Notes: a model not told the origin generated them from the letters alone. 64,000 bases of DNA from Pseudomonas sp. UBA6562 (GCF_002434265.1 NZ_DJJS01000006.1:806001-870000); one strand, 5' to 3'; shown: positions 1 through 8,671, counted from the first letter of the stretch. A program made the numbers and translations.

Positions 1-320
1 TCGCGGAACAGGCTCTTTTCGAACAGGCGGTCGCGGGCGATGCGCAGGGCGTCGGCACTGGGGTAGACCGGGACGAACTGCGAGAGGAAGGCCACCGTTT
101 CGGCCGGCACGCTCTCGAATTCGAAGGTCACCAGGTCGACTTCGTCGGCCAGTTGGCGCAGGTGGTCCTGGTCGCCGTAGTCGGCACGCAGGTGCTCGCC
201 CAGGGGGGCGGCGCAGGCGTCCGGCGCGGGGTCGAGGAAAGCGAAGTTCATGCCCAGCGGAGTGCCCGCCAGGGCCAGCATGCGGCCGAGCTGGCCGCCA
301 CCGATTACACCGATTTTCAT
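1..320 (-). CDS. purK: PurK, N5-carboxyaminoimidazole ribonucleotide synthase (partial, N-terminal part)
   Basis: PurK uses ATP and bicarbonate to carboxylate AIR to N5-CAIR in de novo purine synthesis. Reading leftward from ATG at 318-320, the frame stays open to the window edge and gives about 106 residues. It starts MKIGVIGGGQLGRMLALAG, the glycine-rich N-terminus of PurK. The rest of the ATP-grasp domain lies outside the window. It sits 11 bp downstream of purE on the same strand, so purE-purK are very likely one operon, and the two products act in successive steps. Confidence 0.93.
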   Translation of the reverse strand, partial: MKIGVIGGGQLGRMLALAGTPLGMNFAFLDPAPDACAAPLGEHLRADYGDQDHLRQLADEVDLVTFEFESVPAETVAFLSQFVPVYPSADALRIARDRLFEKSLFR

Positions 321-331
321 GGATGTGAGCC

Positions 332-823
332 TCAGGCCTGGCGCGGATCGGGATGGTCCAGCACGGTGTCGGTCTGCTCCGTGCGGAACTGCTTGAGCGC
401 GGCGTGGAACTGCGGGTGCTTGGCGCCCAGGATGCTGGCCGACAGCAGTGCGGCGTTGACCGCCCCGGCGCGGCCGATGGCCAGCGTCGCCACCGGCACG
501 CCGGCCGGCATCTGCACGATCGACAGCAGCGAGTCGACGCCCGAGAGCATCGAAGACTGCACCGGCACGCCCAGCACCGGCAGGTGGGTCTTGGCCGCGC
601 ACATGCCCGGCAGGTGCGCCGCGCCGCCGGCACCGGCGATGATCACCTCGATGCCACGGCCTTCGGCCTCTTCCGCGTACTGGAACAGCAGATCCGGGGT
701 ACGGTGGGCCGAGACCACTTTCACCTCGTAGGGAATGCCGAGTTTTTCCAGCATATCGGCGGTGTGGCTAAGGGTGGACCAATCGGACTTGGAGCCCATG
801 ATCACGCCAACCAGTGCACTCAT
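332..823 (-). CDS. purE: PurE, N5-CAIR mutase
   Basis: PurE converts N5-CAIR to CAIR in purine synthesis, directly after PurK. The protein is 163 residues, normal for class I PurE. Visible motifs are GSKSD (residues 10-14), SAHRTP (38-43, with the catalytic histidine) and the glycine-rich AGAGGAAHLPGM (63-74). The start at 821-823 is chosen because an AGGAGAGG ribosome site lies just upstream; the frame continues further upstream but without a good start. The leader carries a terminator-like hairpin and a TATAAT box (separate entries), so expression may be controlled by attenuation. Confidence 0.96.
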   Translation of the reverse strand: MSALVGVIMGSKSDWSTLSHTADMLEKLGIPYEVKVVSAHRTPDLLFQYAEEAEGRGIEVIIAGAGGAAHLPGMCAAKTHLPVLGVPVQSSMLSGVDSLLSIVQMPAGVPVATLAIGRAGAVNAALLSASILGAKHPQFHAALKQFRTEQTDTVLDHPDPRQA

Positions 824-854
824 CGTCGAGCCTCTCCTGCAAGCGCCTGCCGGC

Positions 855-897
855 GCGCTAAAAGCAACAAGCCACGCAGGGAACCGGCGTGGCTTGT
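855..897 (-). terminator. Intrinsic-terminator-like hairpin in the purE leader
   Basis: On the purE strand an 11-bp perfect stem (arms 887-897 and 867-877, ACAAGCCACGC / GCGTGGCTTGT, 9-nt loop) is followed by TGCTTTT. It lies downstream of a TATAAT box at 938-943 and upstream of the purE start at 823. It may therefore be an attenuator in the purE leader, or simply the terminator of the upstream LysR transcript. The geometry favours a leader, because little room remains for a promoter between hairpin and gene. Confidence 0.6.
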
Positions 898-937
898 CGT
901 ATGGATTCTGATCGACCAGGGCGGCCGAAGGCGCGGG

Positions 938-943
938 ATTATA
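938..943 (-). promoter_or_regulatory. Candidate -10 box of the purE promoter
   Basis: The minus strand reads a perfect TATAAT here. The best-spaced -35 region (about 961-967) is poor, so an activator or extended -10 contact would be needed. Transcription would start near 931 and give a leader of about 108 nt that contains the terminator-like hairpin. Confidence 0.4.
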
Positions 944-1039
944 GCCTAGTGCGGTACGGACCGCACACCCCCGCAAGCACAGAGCGGATCAAAGGGCAAG
1001 CTGTCTCGCGAGACAACTTTTCCACTTCATCGCAGCGCC

Positions 1040-1945
1040 TCAGCCCTGGCTGCCGGCCGACTCCAGCTTGCGCCACAGCAACCGCACGTTGGCCTTGCGC
1101 ACCAGGGCGCAGCGGTACAGGCGAATCTCCAGCGGCACGTGCCACTGCGCCGCGCCGCAAATGGCCAACTCGCCGCGCTCCAGCTCGCCGCGCATCGACA
1201 GGCGCGGCACCCAGGCCACGCCCATGCCTTCGAGGGCCATGCTCTTCAGACTGTCGGCCATGGCCGTCTCGCACACCGTGGTGTAGCGCAGGCTGCGCTG
1301 GCGCAGCAGCAGGCTGACCGAGCGCCCGAGGAACGCGCCGGCGCTGTAGGCCAGCAACGGCACGCTGGTGTCGCCCTCCAGGTCGAACAGCGGTTTGCCG
1401 TCGTCGCCCACAGCGCACACCGGCAGCATTTCCGTGGTGCCCATGTGCAGCGAAGGGAAGATCTCGGCGTCCATCTGCAAGGCGGCATCGGGGTCGTAGA
1501 AGGCCAGCATCAGGTCGCAGCCGCCTTCGCGCAGGGCATGCACGGCCTCGCCGACGTTGGTGGCGACCATGCGCGTGGCGATGTTCAGGCCATCGTTGCG
1601 CAGTTGCGCCACCCAATGCGGGAAGAACCCCGAGGCCAGCGAGTGGGCGGCGGCGATCTGCACCACCTCGCCCTGCCCGCCCTCGAGATGGTGCAAATGG
1701 CGCAGCACTTCGCCCAACTGGTCGACGACGGTACGCGCCGTGACCAGAAACAGCTGCCCGGCCTCGGTCAGCTCGATGGGTGTGCGCGAGCGGTTGACCA
1801 GGGTCAGGCCCAGCGCGGCCTCCAGGCTGCGGATGCGGCGGCTGAAGGCCGGCTGGGTGACGAAGCGCCGTTCGGCGGCCTGGGAAAAGCTGCGGGTGGC
1901 CGCCAGGGCGCTGAAATCTTCCAGCCATTTGCTCTCGAGGTTCAT
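1040..1945 (-). CDS. LysR-family regulator, HypT/QseD (YjiE)-like
   Basis: DNA-binding transcription regulator of 301 residues, a standard LysR length. The winged helix-turn-helix occupies about residues 5-65 (FSQAAERRFVTQPAFSRRIR is the recognition region). The N-terminus (ESKWLEDF) and overall layout resemble E. coli YjiE (HypT/QseD) as I remember it; HypT responds to hypochlorite through methionine oxidation, but that role is not shown here. The start at 1943-1945 has a GGGAG element upstream; an earlier start would add 16 residues without an obvious ribosome site. It is divergent from aspA, with about 180 bp between, so aspA is a plausible target. Confidence 0.85.
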   Translation of the reverse strand: MNLESKWLEDFSALAATRSFSQAAERRFVTQPAFSRRIRSLEAALGLTLVNRSRTPIELTEAGQLFLVTARTVVDQLGEVLRHLHHLEGGQGEVVQIAAAHSLASGFFPHWVAQLRNDGLNIATRMVATNVGEAVHALREGGCDLMLAFYDPDAALQMDAEIFPSLHMGTTEMLPVCAVGDDGKPLFDLEGDTSVPLLAYSAGAFLGRSVSLLLRQRSLRYTTVCETAMADSLKSMALEGMGVAWVPRLSMRGELERGELAICGAAQWHVPLEIRLYRCALVRKANVRLLWRKLESAGSQG

Positions 1946-2125
1946 GAAGCTCGTCTCCCGCGCGCACCAAAATGGAACACGCTCGTTGATCAATCCGCGT
2001 CACATCAATCGGTATGCCGTTTGTGCATAGGTTAGCGTGCATCAGCATTGGCCGCAAAAACCGCGCAGGCCTAGGATTGGCGCCATTCCGGCACATGCCG
2101 GGGCCAACTCGAGATGATATCCATC

Positions 2126-3550
2126 ATGTCCGCTGCTGCATCGTTCCGCGTCGAAAAAGACCTGCTTGGCACCCTGGAAGTCCCTGCCGATGCCTACTAC
2201 GGCATCCAGACCCTGCGCGCCGCCAACAACTTCCACCTCTCCGGCGTGCCGCTGTCGCACTACCCGAAGCTGGTCGTGGGCCTGGCCATGGTCAAACAGG
2301 CCGCCGCCGACGCCAACCGTGAGTTGGGCCACCTGAGCGATGCCAAGCACGCCGCCATCAGCGCCGCCTGCGGCCGCCTGATCAAGGGCGACTACCACGA
2401 GCAGTTCGTGGTCGACATGATCCAGGGCGGGGCCGGTACCTCGACCAACATGAACGCCAACGAAGTCATCGCCAACATCGCGCTGGAGGCCATGGGCCAT
2501 CAGAAGGGCGAGTACCAGTACCTGCACCCCAACAACGACGTGAACATGGCGCAGTCGACCAACGACGCCTACCCCACCGCGATCCGTCTGGGTCTGCTGC
2601 TGGGCCACGACGCGCTGCTGGCCAGCCTCGACAGCCTGATCCAGGCCTTCGCTGCCAAAGGCGAAGAGTTCAACCACGTCCTGAAGATGGGCCGCACCCA
2701 GCTGCAAGACGCCGTGCCGATGACCCTCGGCCAGGAATTCCGCGCCTTCGCCACCACCATGACCGAAGACCTCAACCGTCTGCGTTCGCTGGCCCCGGAA
2801 CTGCTCACCGAAATCAACCTGGGCGGCACCGCCATCGGCACCGGCATCAACGCCGACCCCGGCTACCAGGCCCTGGCCGTGCAACGTCTGGCGCTGATCA
2901 GCGGCCAGCCGCTGGTGCCGGCTGCCGACCTGATCGAAGCCACCTCCGACATGGGCGCCTTCGTGCTGTTCTCCGGCATGCTCAAGCGCACCGCGGTCAA
3001 GCTGTCGAAGATCTGCAACGACCTGCGCCTGCTGTCCAGCGGCCCACGCACCGGCATCAACGAGATCAACCTGCCGGCACGCCAGCCGGGCAGCTCGATC
3101 ATGCCGGGCAAGGTCAACCCGGTGATCCCGGAGGCCGTCAACCAGGTGGCCTTCGCCATCATGGGCAACGACCTGGCGCTGACCGTGGCGGCCGAAGGCG
3201 GCCAGCTGCAGCTCAACGTGATGGAGCCGCTGATCGCCTACAAGATCTTCGACTCGATCCGCCTGCTGCAACGCGCCATGGACATGCTGCGCGAGCACTG
3301 CATCGTCGGCATCACCGCCAACGAACAGCGCTGTCGCGAACTGGTCGAGCACTCCATCGGCCTGGTCACCGCGCTGAACCCGTACATCGGCTATGAAAAC
3401 GCCACCCGTATCGCCCGCGTCGCCCTGGAAACCGGCCGCGGCGTGCTGGAACTGGTGCGCGAGGAACAGCTGCTGGACGAAGCGATGCTCGACGACATCC
3501 TGCGCCCGGAAAACATGATCGCCCCCCGTCTGGTGCCGCTGAAGGCGTAA
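2126..3550 (+). CDS. aspA: AspA, aspartate ammonia-lyase
   Basis: Cytoplasmic enzyme that interconverts L-aspartate with fumarate and ammonia. The protein is 474 residues, normal for aspartase. The fumarase/aspartase superfamily signature GSSIMPGKVNP lies near residues 322-332 and includes the flexible catalytic loop serine; GGAGTSTNMNANEV is also conserved. ATG at 2126 is preferred over the in-frame ATG at 2114, because GAG sits at a proper distance upstream and the product then begins MSAAASFR like known Pseudomonas aspartases. A strong terminator follows, so it is probably monocistronic and divergent from the LysR gene. Confidence 0.95.
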   Translation: MSAAASFRVEKDLLGTLEVPADAYYGIQTLRAANNFHLSGVPLSHYPKLVVGLAMVKQAAADANRELGHLSDAKHAAISAACGRLIKGDYHEQFVVDMIQGGAGTSTNMNANEVIANIALEAMGHQKGEYQYLHPNNDVNMAQSTNDAYPTAIRLGLLLGHDALLASLDSLIQAFAAKGEEFNHVLKMGRTQLQDAVPMTLGQEFRAFATTMTEDLNRLRSLAPELLTEINLGGTAIGTGINADPGYQALAVQRLALISGQPLVPAADLIEATSDMGAFVLFSGMLKRTAVKLSKICNDLRLLSSGPRTGINEINLPARQPGSSIMPGKVNPVIPEAVNQVAFAIMGNDLALTVAAEGGQLQLNVMEPLIAYKIFDSIRLLQRAMDMLREHCIVGITANEQRCRELVEHSIGLVTALNPYIGYENATRIARVALETGRGVLELVREEQLLDEAMLDDILRPENMIAPRLVPLKA

Positions 3551-3607
3551 CCGACCGCAACACGCGTCTCACCAGGTCGGGGGGACTAGACACCTCCCCA
3601 CCTTTCG

Positions 3608-3642
3608 AGGGCCCGCGCTTACCTGCGCCGGGCCCTTTTTTT
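3608..3642 (+). terminator. Rho-independent terminator of aspA
   Basis: A GGGCCCGCGC / GCGCCGGGCCC hairpin with a one-base bulge is followed by seven T residues, 58 bp after the aspA stop codon. Confidence 0.9.
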
Positions 3643-3718
3643 ATGCTCGAAACGCTTCGGCGGCGCCACGGCACGCAACTTGCTCGCTCAATTTTTCCAG
3701 CCCACGCGGACAGCCAGC

Positions 3719-4711
3719 ATGCTGCACAGCCACCTCACCACCCTCAACGCGGTTTCGCTGATCCTCACGACGTTCGCCGCACGCGGCGTCGATGCGCGCC
3801 TGCTGCTCGACGGCAGCGGCATCACCCCCGCCGACCTGGGCCGCGCCGACGCACGCATCACCACCCAGCAGGAGTTGCAGGTATGTGCCAACGCCGTGGC
3901 CCTGCGTGCCGACATCGGCCTGGAACTGGGGCGGCGCATGCATGTGTCGAGCTACGGCATGCTCGGCTATGCCCTGCTCTCCAGTGCCACTTTGGGTGAC
4001 GCCCTGCGCTTGGCGCTGCACTTTCCGGCACTGCTGGGAACAATGTTCCAACTGCGCCTGGTCGAGGACGGGCCACGGGTCTGGCTCAGCGCCAGCGAGC
4101 ACCACGACGCACCGGGCCTGGCGGCCTTCAACGCCGAGTTCTGCCTGGTGTCGCTCAAGGTCATCTGCGACGACCTGCTCGGCCGCCCGCTGCCGCTGCT
4201 GGGCGCGCGCTTCCAGCACCCACGTCCGGCCTATCGACCGGCCTACGCGCAAACCTTCGCCGGCCCGCTGACCTTCCAGGCCGACGACAACGCCTTCGCC
4301 TTCGACCGCCACTGGCTGGACACACCGCTGCCCCTGGCCGACCCTATCACGCACCAGGCCATGGCCGAGCGCTGCCGACGCCTGAACCTGGAATTCACCG
4401 GGCGCCAGGCCTGGCTCGGGCGCATCCGTCTACTGCTGCAGCAACAGCTCGATGCCGCGCCAGGGCTGGAGGGTTTGGCGCGGCAGATGAACTGCTCCTC
4501 GCGCACCCTGCGCCGGCACCTGCACAGCCTGGGCAGCAGCTACCAGCAACTGCTCGACGAGTTGCGCTTCGAACGCGCCAAGCAATTGCTGACCGAAGAG
4601 CAAGTGCCGATTCACCGCATCGCCGAAACCCTGGGCTTCAGCGAGACGGCGAGCTTCCGGCACGCCTTCCAGCGCTGGAGCGGCATGGCGCCGCGGCACT
4701 ACCGCGGCTGA
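3719..4711 (+). CDS. AraC-family regulator with arabinose-binding-like (PF12625-type) N-terminus
   Basis: Transcription regulator of 330 residues. The N-terminal 200 residues match the layout of the OruR/ArgR-like AraC subgroup, with the ligand-sensing domain around HVSSYGMLGYALLSSATLGD. The C-terminal AraC helix-turn-helix pair covers about residues 230-330 (LARQMNCSSRTLRRHL, then IAETLGFSETASFRHAFQRW). The ATG at 3719 is chosen; a TTG further upstream is unlikely. The next gene on the same strand is an acetylpolyamine amidohydrolase 112 bp away, so this protein is a likely regulator of that polyamine operon. The effector is unknown. Confidence 0.88.
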   Translation: MLHSHLTTLNAVSLILTTFAARGVDARLLLDGSGITPADLGRADARITTQQELQVCANAVALRADIGLELGRRMHVSSYGMLGYALLSSATLGDALRLALHFPALLGTMFQLRLVEDGPRVWLSASEHHDAPGLAAFNAEFCLVSLKVICDDLLGRPLPLLGARFQHPRPAYRPAYAQTFAGPLTFQADDNAFAFDRHWLDTPLPLADPITHQAMAERCRRLNLEFTGRQAWLGRIRLLLQQQLDAAPGLEGLARQMNCSSRTLRRHLHSLGSSYQQLLDELRFERAKQLLTEEQVPIHRIAETLGFSETASFRHAFQRWSGMAPRHYRG

Positions 4712-4823
4712 TCGGCAGGCGCATGGCTTGGCCATATCCATCCCTTTTTGGCCACCCGCACCGTCCAGGCTCGCGCGCCGCGCCCAGCACAATGGCCGCA
4801 CACCAGCGAACCGGAGACCCCAC

Positions 4824-5867
4824 ATGCTGACGATCTATTCCGATGACCACCGCTTGCACCACGGCCGCTGCGAGTTGATCGACGGCCAGCTGATGCCGTG
4901 CTTCGAGATGCCGTCGCGGGCCGACCACGTGCTCGAACGGGTCAAGACGCGCCAATTGGGCGAAGTGCGCGGCCCCACCGACTTCGGCCGAGCACCGCTG
5001 CAACGCATCCACAGCGCCGCCTACCTGGACTTCTTCGAAGGCGCCTGGGCGCGCTGGGCGCAGTTGGGCCGCGACGGCGACCTGCTGCCCTTCACCTGGC
5101 CGGCGCGCACCCTGCGCGCGCTCAAGCCCACCAGCCTGCTGGGCGAACTGGGCTATTACAGCTTCGACGCCGGCGCCCCGATCACCGCCGGCACCTGGCA
5201 GGCCGCCTACAGCGCCGCGCAAGTCGCGCTGACCGCCCAGGCCGCCATCGAACAAGGCGCCCCTGCCGCCTTCGCCCTTTGCCGCCCGCCGGGGCACCAT
5301 GCCGCCGCCGAGGTGATGGGCGGCTACTGCTACCTGAACAACGCCGCCATCGCCGCCCAGGCCTTTCTCGACCAAGGCCGGCGCAAGGTGGCCATCCTCG
5401 ATGTCGACTACCACCACGGCAACGGCACGCAAGACATCTTCTACGCCCGCAACGACGTGCTGTTCGCCTCGATCCACGGCGACCCCCAGGCCGAATTTCC
5501 GTTCTTCCTAGGCTATGCCGACGAAACCGGCGAAGGCGCAGGCCTCGGCTACAACGTCAACTATCCCCTGCCAGCCGGCAGCGACTGGACGGCCTGGAGC
5601 GCGGCCCTGGACCAGGCCTGCGAGCGCATCGCCGGCTTCGACGCGGACGTGTTGGTGGTCTCCCTGGGCGTAGACACCTTCAAGGACGACCCCATCTCGC
5701 AGTTCAAGCTCGACAGCCCCGACTACCTGGCCATGGGCGAGCGCATCGCCCAGCTCGGCAAGCCGACCCTGTTCGTCATGGAAGGGGGTTACGCGGTGGC
5801 GGAAATCGGTATCAACGCGGTCAATGTGCTGGAAGGTTTCCAGCGCGCGCAATCATCGGGAGCCTGA
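4824..5867 (+). CDS. Acetylpolyamine amidohydrolase (class II HDAC-like)
   Basis: Zinc-dependent deacetylase of 347 residues, expected to remove acetyl groups from acetylcadaverine or acetylputrescine (as the Pseudomonas AphA/AphB enzymes do). The charge-relay histidines are in RPPGHHA and the zinc ligands in DVDYHHGNG, with HGD further on. The family tail VMEGGYAVAEIGINAVNVL is intact. Start ATG at 4824 gives MLTIYSDDH, the usual N-terminus. The stop codon is two bases before the ATG of a PotF-like binding protein, so the two are translated together: uptake of a polyamine and its deacetylation. The exact substrate is inferred. Confidence 0.93.
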   Translation: MLTIYSDDHRLHHGRCELIDGQLMPCFEMPSRADHVLERVKTRQLGEVRGPTDFGRAPLQRIHSAAYLDFFEGAWARWAQLGRDGDLLPFTWPARTLRALKPTSLLGELGYYSFDAGAPITAGTWQAAYSAAQVALTAQAAIEQGAPAAFALCRPPGHHAAAEVMGGYCYLNNAAIAAQAFLDQGRRKVAILDVDYHHGNGTQDIFYARNDVLFASIHGDPQAEFPFFLGYADETGEGAGLGYNVNYPLPAGSDWTAWSAALDQACERIAGFDADVLVVSLGVDTFKDDPISQFKLDSPDYLAMGERIAQLGKPTLFVMEGGYAVAEIGINAVNVLEGFQRAQSSGA

Positions 5868-5869
5868 AC

Positions 5870-6976
5870 ATGCTGCGACGCACCTCTGTCTTCGCCCCGC
5901 TCCTCGCCGCCGGCCTGCTGCTCGGCGGCGCGCAAGGCGCCCAGGCCGAACAGCGCACCCTGCGCGTGTACAACTGGTTCGACTACATCACCCCGCAGAC
6001 CCTCACCGACTTCAAGCAAAGCAGTGGGGTCAACCTGGTCTACGACATCTTCGACACCAACGAGGCCCTGGAAGCCAAGCTGCTGACCGGCAATTCCGGG
6101 TACGACGTGGTGGTGCCGTCCAACGTGTTCCTGGCCAAGCAGATCGAGGCCGGGGTGTTCCAGCCGTTGGACCGCAGCAAGTTGCCCAACTGGCAGCACC
6201 TGGACCCGGCCCTGATGAAGCTGATCGAAGGCAATGACCCGGGCAACAAATTCGCTGTGCCCTACATGTACGGCACGGTGCTGATCGGCTTCAACCCGGA
6301 AAAGGTCAAGGCCGCGCTGGGCGAGGCCGCACCGGTGGACAGCTGGGACCTGATCTTCAAGCCGGAGAACCTCTCCAAGCTCAAGGGCTGCGGCGTGGCG
6401 CTGCTCGACTCGCCCTCGGAGATCCTGCCCCTGGCCCTGGCCTACCTGGGCCTGGACCCCAACAGCAGCAACCCCGCCGACTACAAGAAGGCCCAGGACC
6501 TGCTGCTGGAGATCCGCCCCTACATCACCTACTTCCACTCCTCCAAATACATGGCCGACATCGCCAACGGCGACATCTGCGTGGCGGTCGGCTACTCGGG
6601 CAGCTTCTCCCAGGCCGCCAACCGCGCGCGCGAGGCCAACAACGGCGTGGTGGTGGACATGCGCCTGCCCAAGGAGGGCGCGCCGATCTGGTTCGACATG
6701 CTGGCCATTCCGAAGAACGCCGCCAACCCGGACGACGCCCACGCCTTCATCGACTACCTGCTGCGCCCCGAGGTGATCGCGCCGATCAGCGATTTCGTCG
6801 GCTACCCCAACCCCAACAAGGACGCCACAGACAAGGTCAGCCCGGCCATCCGCAACAACCCCAACCTGTACCCGACCGCCGAGGCGATGGCCAAGCTGTA
6901 CACCCTGAAGCCCTTGCCGCGTGACGCCGAACGGGCACGGACGCGGGCCTGGACACGGATCAAGTCGGGCACCTGA
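5870..6976 (+). CDS. Polyamine ABC transporter periplasmic binding protein (PotF/SpuD-like)
   Basis: Exported solute-binding protein of 368 residues. A signal peptide covers about residues 1-26 (hydrophobic core, cleavage after AQA). The mature start TLRVYNWFDYITP and the segment YDVVVPSN are typical of putrescine/spermidine binding proteins. It begins two bases after the deacetylase stop, with GGGAG upstream. No permease or ATPase gene is adjacent, so it probably uses a transporter encoded elsewhere or acts as a specificity subunit for acetylated polyamines (inference). Confidence 0.93.
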   Translation: MLRRTSVFAPLLAAGLLLGGAQGAQAEQRTLRVYNWFDYITPQTLTDFKQSSGVNLVYDIFDTNEALEAKLLTGNSGYDVVVPSNVFLAKQIEAGVFQPLDRSKLPNWQHLDPALMKLIEGNDPGNKFAVPYMYGTVLIGFNPEKVKAALGEAAPVDSWDLIFKPENLSKLKGCGVALLDSPSEILPLALAYLGLDPNSSNPADYKKAQDLLLEIRPYITYFHSSKYMADIANGDICVAVGYSGSFSQAANRAREANNGVVVDMRLPKEGAPIWFDMLAIPKNAANPDDAHAFIDYLLRPEVIAPISDFVGYPNPNKDATDKVSPAIRNNPNLYPTAEAMAKLYTLKPLPRDAERARTRAWTRIKSGT

Positions 6977-6991
6977 AGCGCAGAGCAGGAT

Positions 6992-7034
6992 GGCGGCTCG
7001 ACTGGATGGGCTTGGCGCACGGCGTCGAGCCGCC
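6992..7034. repeat. Inverted repeat after the polyamine operon
   Basis: An 11-bp perfect inverted repeat (GGCGGCTCGAC at 6992-7002, GTCGAGCCGCC at 7024-7034) lies in the 139-bp gap between two convergent genes. There is no T-run, so it may be a factor-dependent or bidirectional terminator, or only a structural repeat. The rest of the gap shows nothing recognisable. Confidence 0.35.
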
Positions 7035-7115
7035 GCCAGGCGCATCCGATAGGCGTTACACGCTTCTGGACACATTCGTCGAGGCCGGCAGGCATCGCCC
7101 GCAAGCCTTGGTCAC

Positions 7116-8645
7116 CTACCTACGCCAGGCCTTGCGCAAGCGCATCAAGGCCTCGGCGACCTGCCCTTCCGGCACCGCTGCGAAGCCCAGCACCAGACCC
7201 GCCCGGGCATCGAGCGGCGTGTGGCTGTCTTCGAGCCAATAACCGCTCAGCGGATTGATCTCGACGTCCACCGCGGCCGCCTGTGCGACCAGTTCCTGCT
7301 CCCTGGCAAAGTTATCCACAACCAACCTCACATGCAGCCCTGCCGCGATGTCGGGCATGGCCGCCAGCCCGGGCACGTCCGCCGGCCAACCGGCCTTGAG
7401 TACGTTGCGCCGACTCAGCGCCGCCTTGCGCATGCGGCGGATGTGGCGCTGGAAATGCCCTTGAGCCATGAACTGCGCCATGACGCATTGGCTGCCGACC
7501 TCCGAATGCCGCACGGCCAAGGCCTTGGCCTGGCTGAAGGGCTGCACCAGACGCGGCGGCAACACCAGGTAGCCCAGGCGCAAGGCCGGGAAGGCGACCT
7601 TGCCGAAGGTGCCGATGTACAGCACACGTCCCTGCCGGTCCAGCGCCGCCAACGGCGCCAGGGGCGCGCCGCTGTAGCGGTATTCGCCGTCGTAGTCGTC
7701 TTCGACGACCCAGCCGTCCTGGCGCTCGGCCCAGGCCAGCAGTTCCAGGCGCCGGGCCAGGCTCAGGGTGACGCCGGTGGGGTATTGGTGCGCGGGCGTG
7801 ACATAGGCCAAGCGGCAGTCGCCGAGCGCGGCCAGATGCGCGCAGTCCATCCCGTCCTCGTCCACCGGCACGCCCAGCACGCGGGCGCCGGCCAGGGCGA
7901 AGGCATTGCCTGCAGCGCGGTAGCCTGGGTTTTCCACAGCGACACGGTCGCCAGGCCGTACCAGCAGCTGTGCACAAAGGCTGATGGCTTGCTGCGAACC
8001 ACTGGTGATCACAATTTGCTCAGCGGTGCAGGTGAGGCCACGCGAACGGCGCAAGTAAGTGGCGATCAGTTCGCGCAGGGCAGGTTCGCCTGCCGGGTCT
8101 CCATAGCCGAGCTGCGCAGGGTCGGGATTTCGCCAGAAACCCGCTTGCAGCTTGGCCCACACGTCGAACGGGAACAGATCGAAGGCCGGAACGCCCACGC
8201 GAAAAGCCCGTGGTTGACCTGCGCGCGGCAGTGGCAGGCGATGGTTTTTTAACCGGTTCAGGGGTTCATCGAGATCGCTCGAACTGGATGAATGCTCAGT
8301 ATCAGATTCGCCAAATGTGGATAAACCTGTTGATAACCCACGGGATAACCCTGTGGACAGATGTGTGGATAGTTTTTCGAGGTGGCTGACGTACGTGCCG
8401 TCGCCCACCCGGCTTTCGATGAAGCCTTCGGCATATAGCTGATCGTAGGCGCGCATCACGCTGTTGCGTGACAGCCCCAGCATCTGCGCCAAGTCTCGAG
8501 TGGCCGGCAACCGCGTGCCGCTGCCCAGGCGGCCATCCAGCATGCGCTCGCGCAGGGCTTGGTAAAGCTGCTGGCTGAGACCGCGGCGGCGGTCGAGTAC
8601 GAGCCCGGCTGGGTCGAAGGGCAACGCGTGGGTAAGCTGGCGCAC
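7116..8645 (-). CDS. MocR/PdxR-type regulator (GntR HTH fused to aminotransferase-like domain)
   Basis: Transcription regulator of 509 residues. The GntR winged helix is about residues 20-88 (GTRLPATRDLAQMLGLSRN), followed by a linker and a fold-type I aminotransferase domain that binds PLP. The PLP-lysine region reads GTFGKVAFPALRLGY, with the lysine present. The linker (about residues 90-112) holds five four-residue repeats (LSTH, LSTG, LSRG, LSTG, LSTF) encoded by 12-bp tandem units that resemble DnaA boxes. It is divergent from the PaiB-like gene, with an inverted repeat at 8672-8696 as likely operator. Its target is probably that neighbour and/or itself. Confidence 0.92.
   Translation of the reverse strand: MRQLTHALPFDPAGLVLDRRRGLSQQLYQALRERMLDGRLGSGTRLPATRDLAQMLGLSRNSVMRAYDQLYAEGFIESRVGDGTYVSHLEKLSTHLSTGLSRGLSTGLSTFGESDTEHSSSSSDLDEPLNRLKNHRLPLPRAGQPRAFRVGVPAFDLFPFDVWAKLQAGFWRNPDPAQLGYGDPAGEPALRELIATYLRRSRGLTCTAEQIVITSGSQQAISLCAQLLVRPGDRVAVENPGYRAAGNAFALAGARVLGVPVDEDGMDCAHLAALGDCRLAYVTPAHQYPTGVTLSLARRLELLAWAERQDGWVVEDDYDGEYRYSGAPLAPLAALDRQGRVLYIGTFGKVAFPALRLGYLVLPPRLVQPFSQAKALAVRHSEVGSQCVMAQFMAQGHFQRHIRRMRKAALSRRNVLKAGWPADVPGLAAMPDIAAGLHVRLVVDNFAREQELVAQAAAVDVEINPLSGYWLEDSHTPLDARAGLVLGFAAVPEGQVAEALMRLRKAWRR
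8316..8375. repeat. Five tandem 12-bp units resembling DnaA boxes, inside the MocR linker
   Basis: Units begin at 8316, 8328, 8340, 8352 and 8364, exactly 12 bp apart. Their first nine bases read TGTGGATAA (a perfect DnaA box in reverse), TGTTGATAA, ACGGGATAA, TGTGGACAG and TGTGGATAG. The array encodes the four-residue repeats of the MocR linker, so it is both coding and a possible DnaA-binding cluster. Confidence 0.8.
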
Positions 8646-8671
8646 AGGATTGGTCCTATGAAATCGATAGG

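Noticed and set aside
4898..5869. Long in-frame upstream extension of the PotF-like protein through the deacetylase region
   Set aside because: The extension is the deacetylase gene read in another frame and is Arg/Pro-rich; the ATG at 5870 with GGGAG and a signal peptide is the real start.
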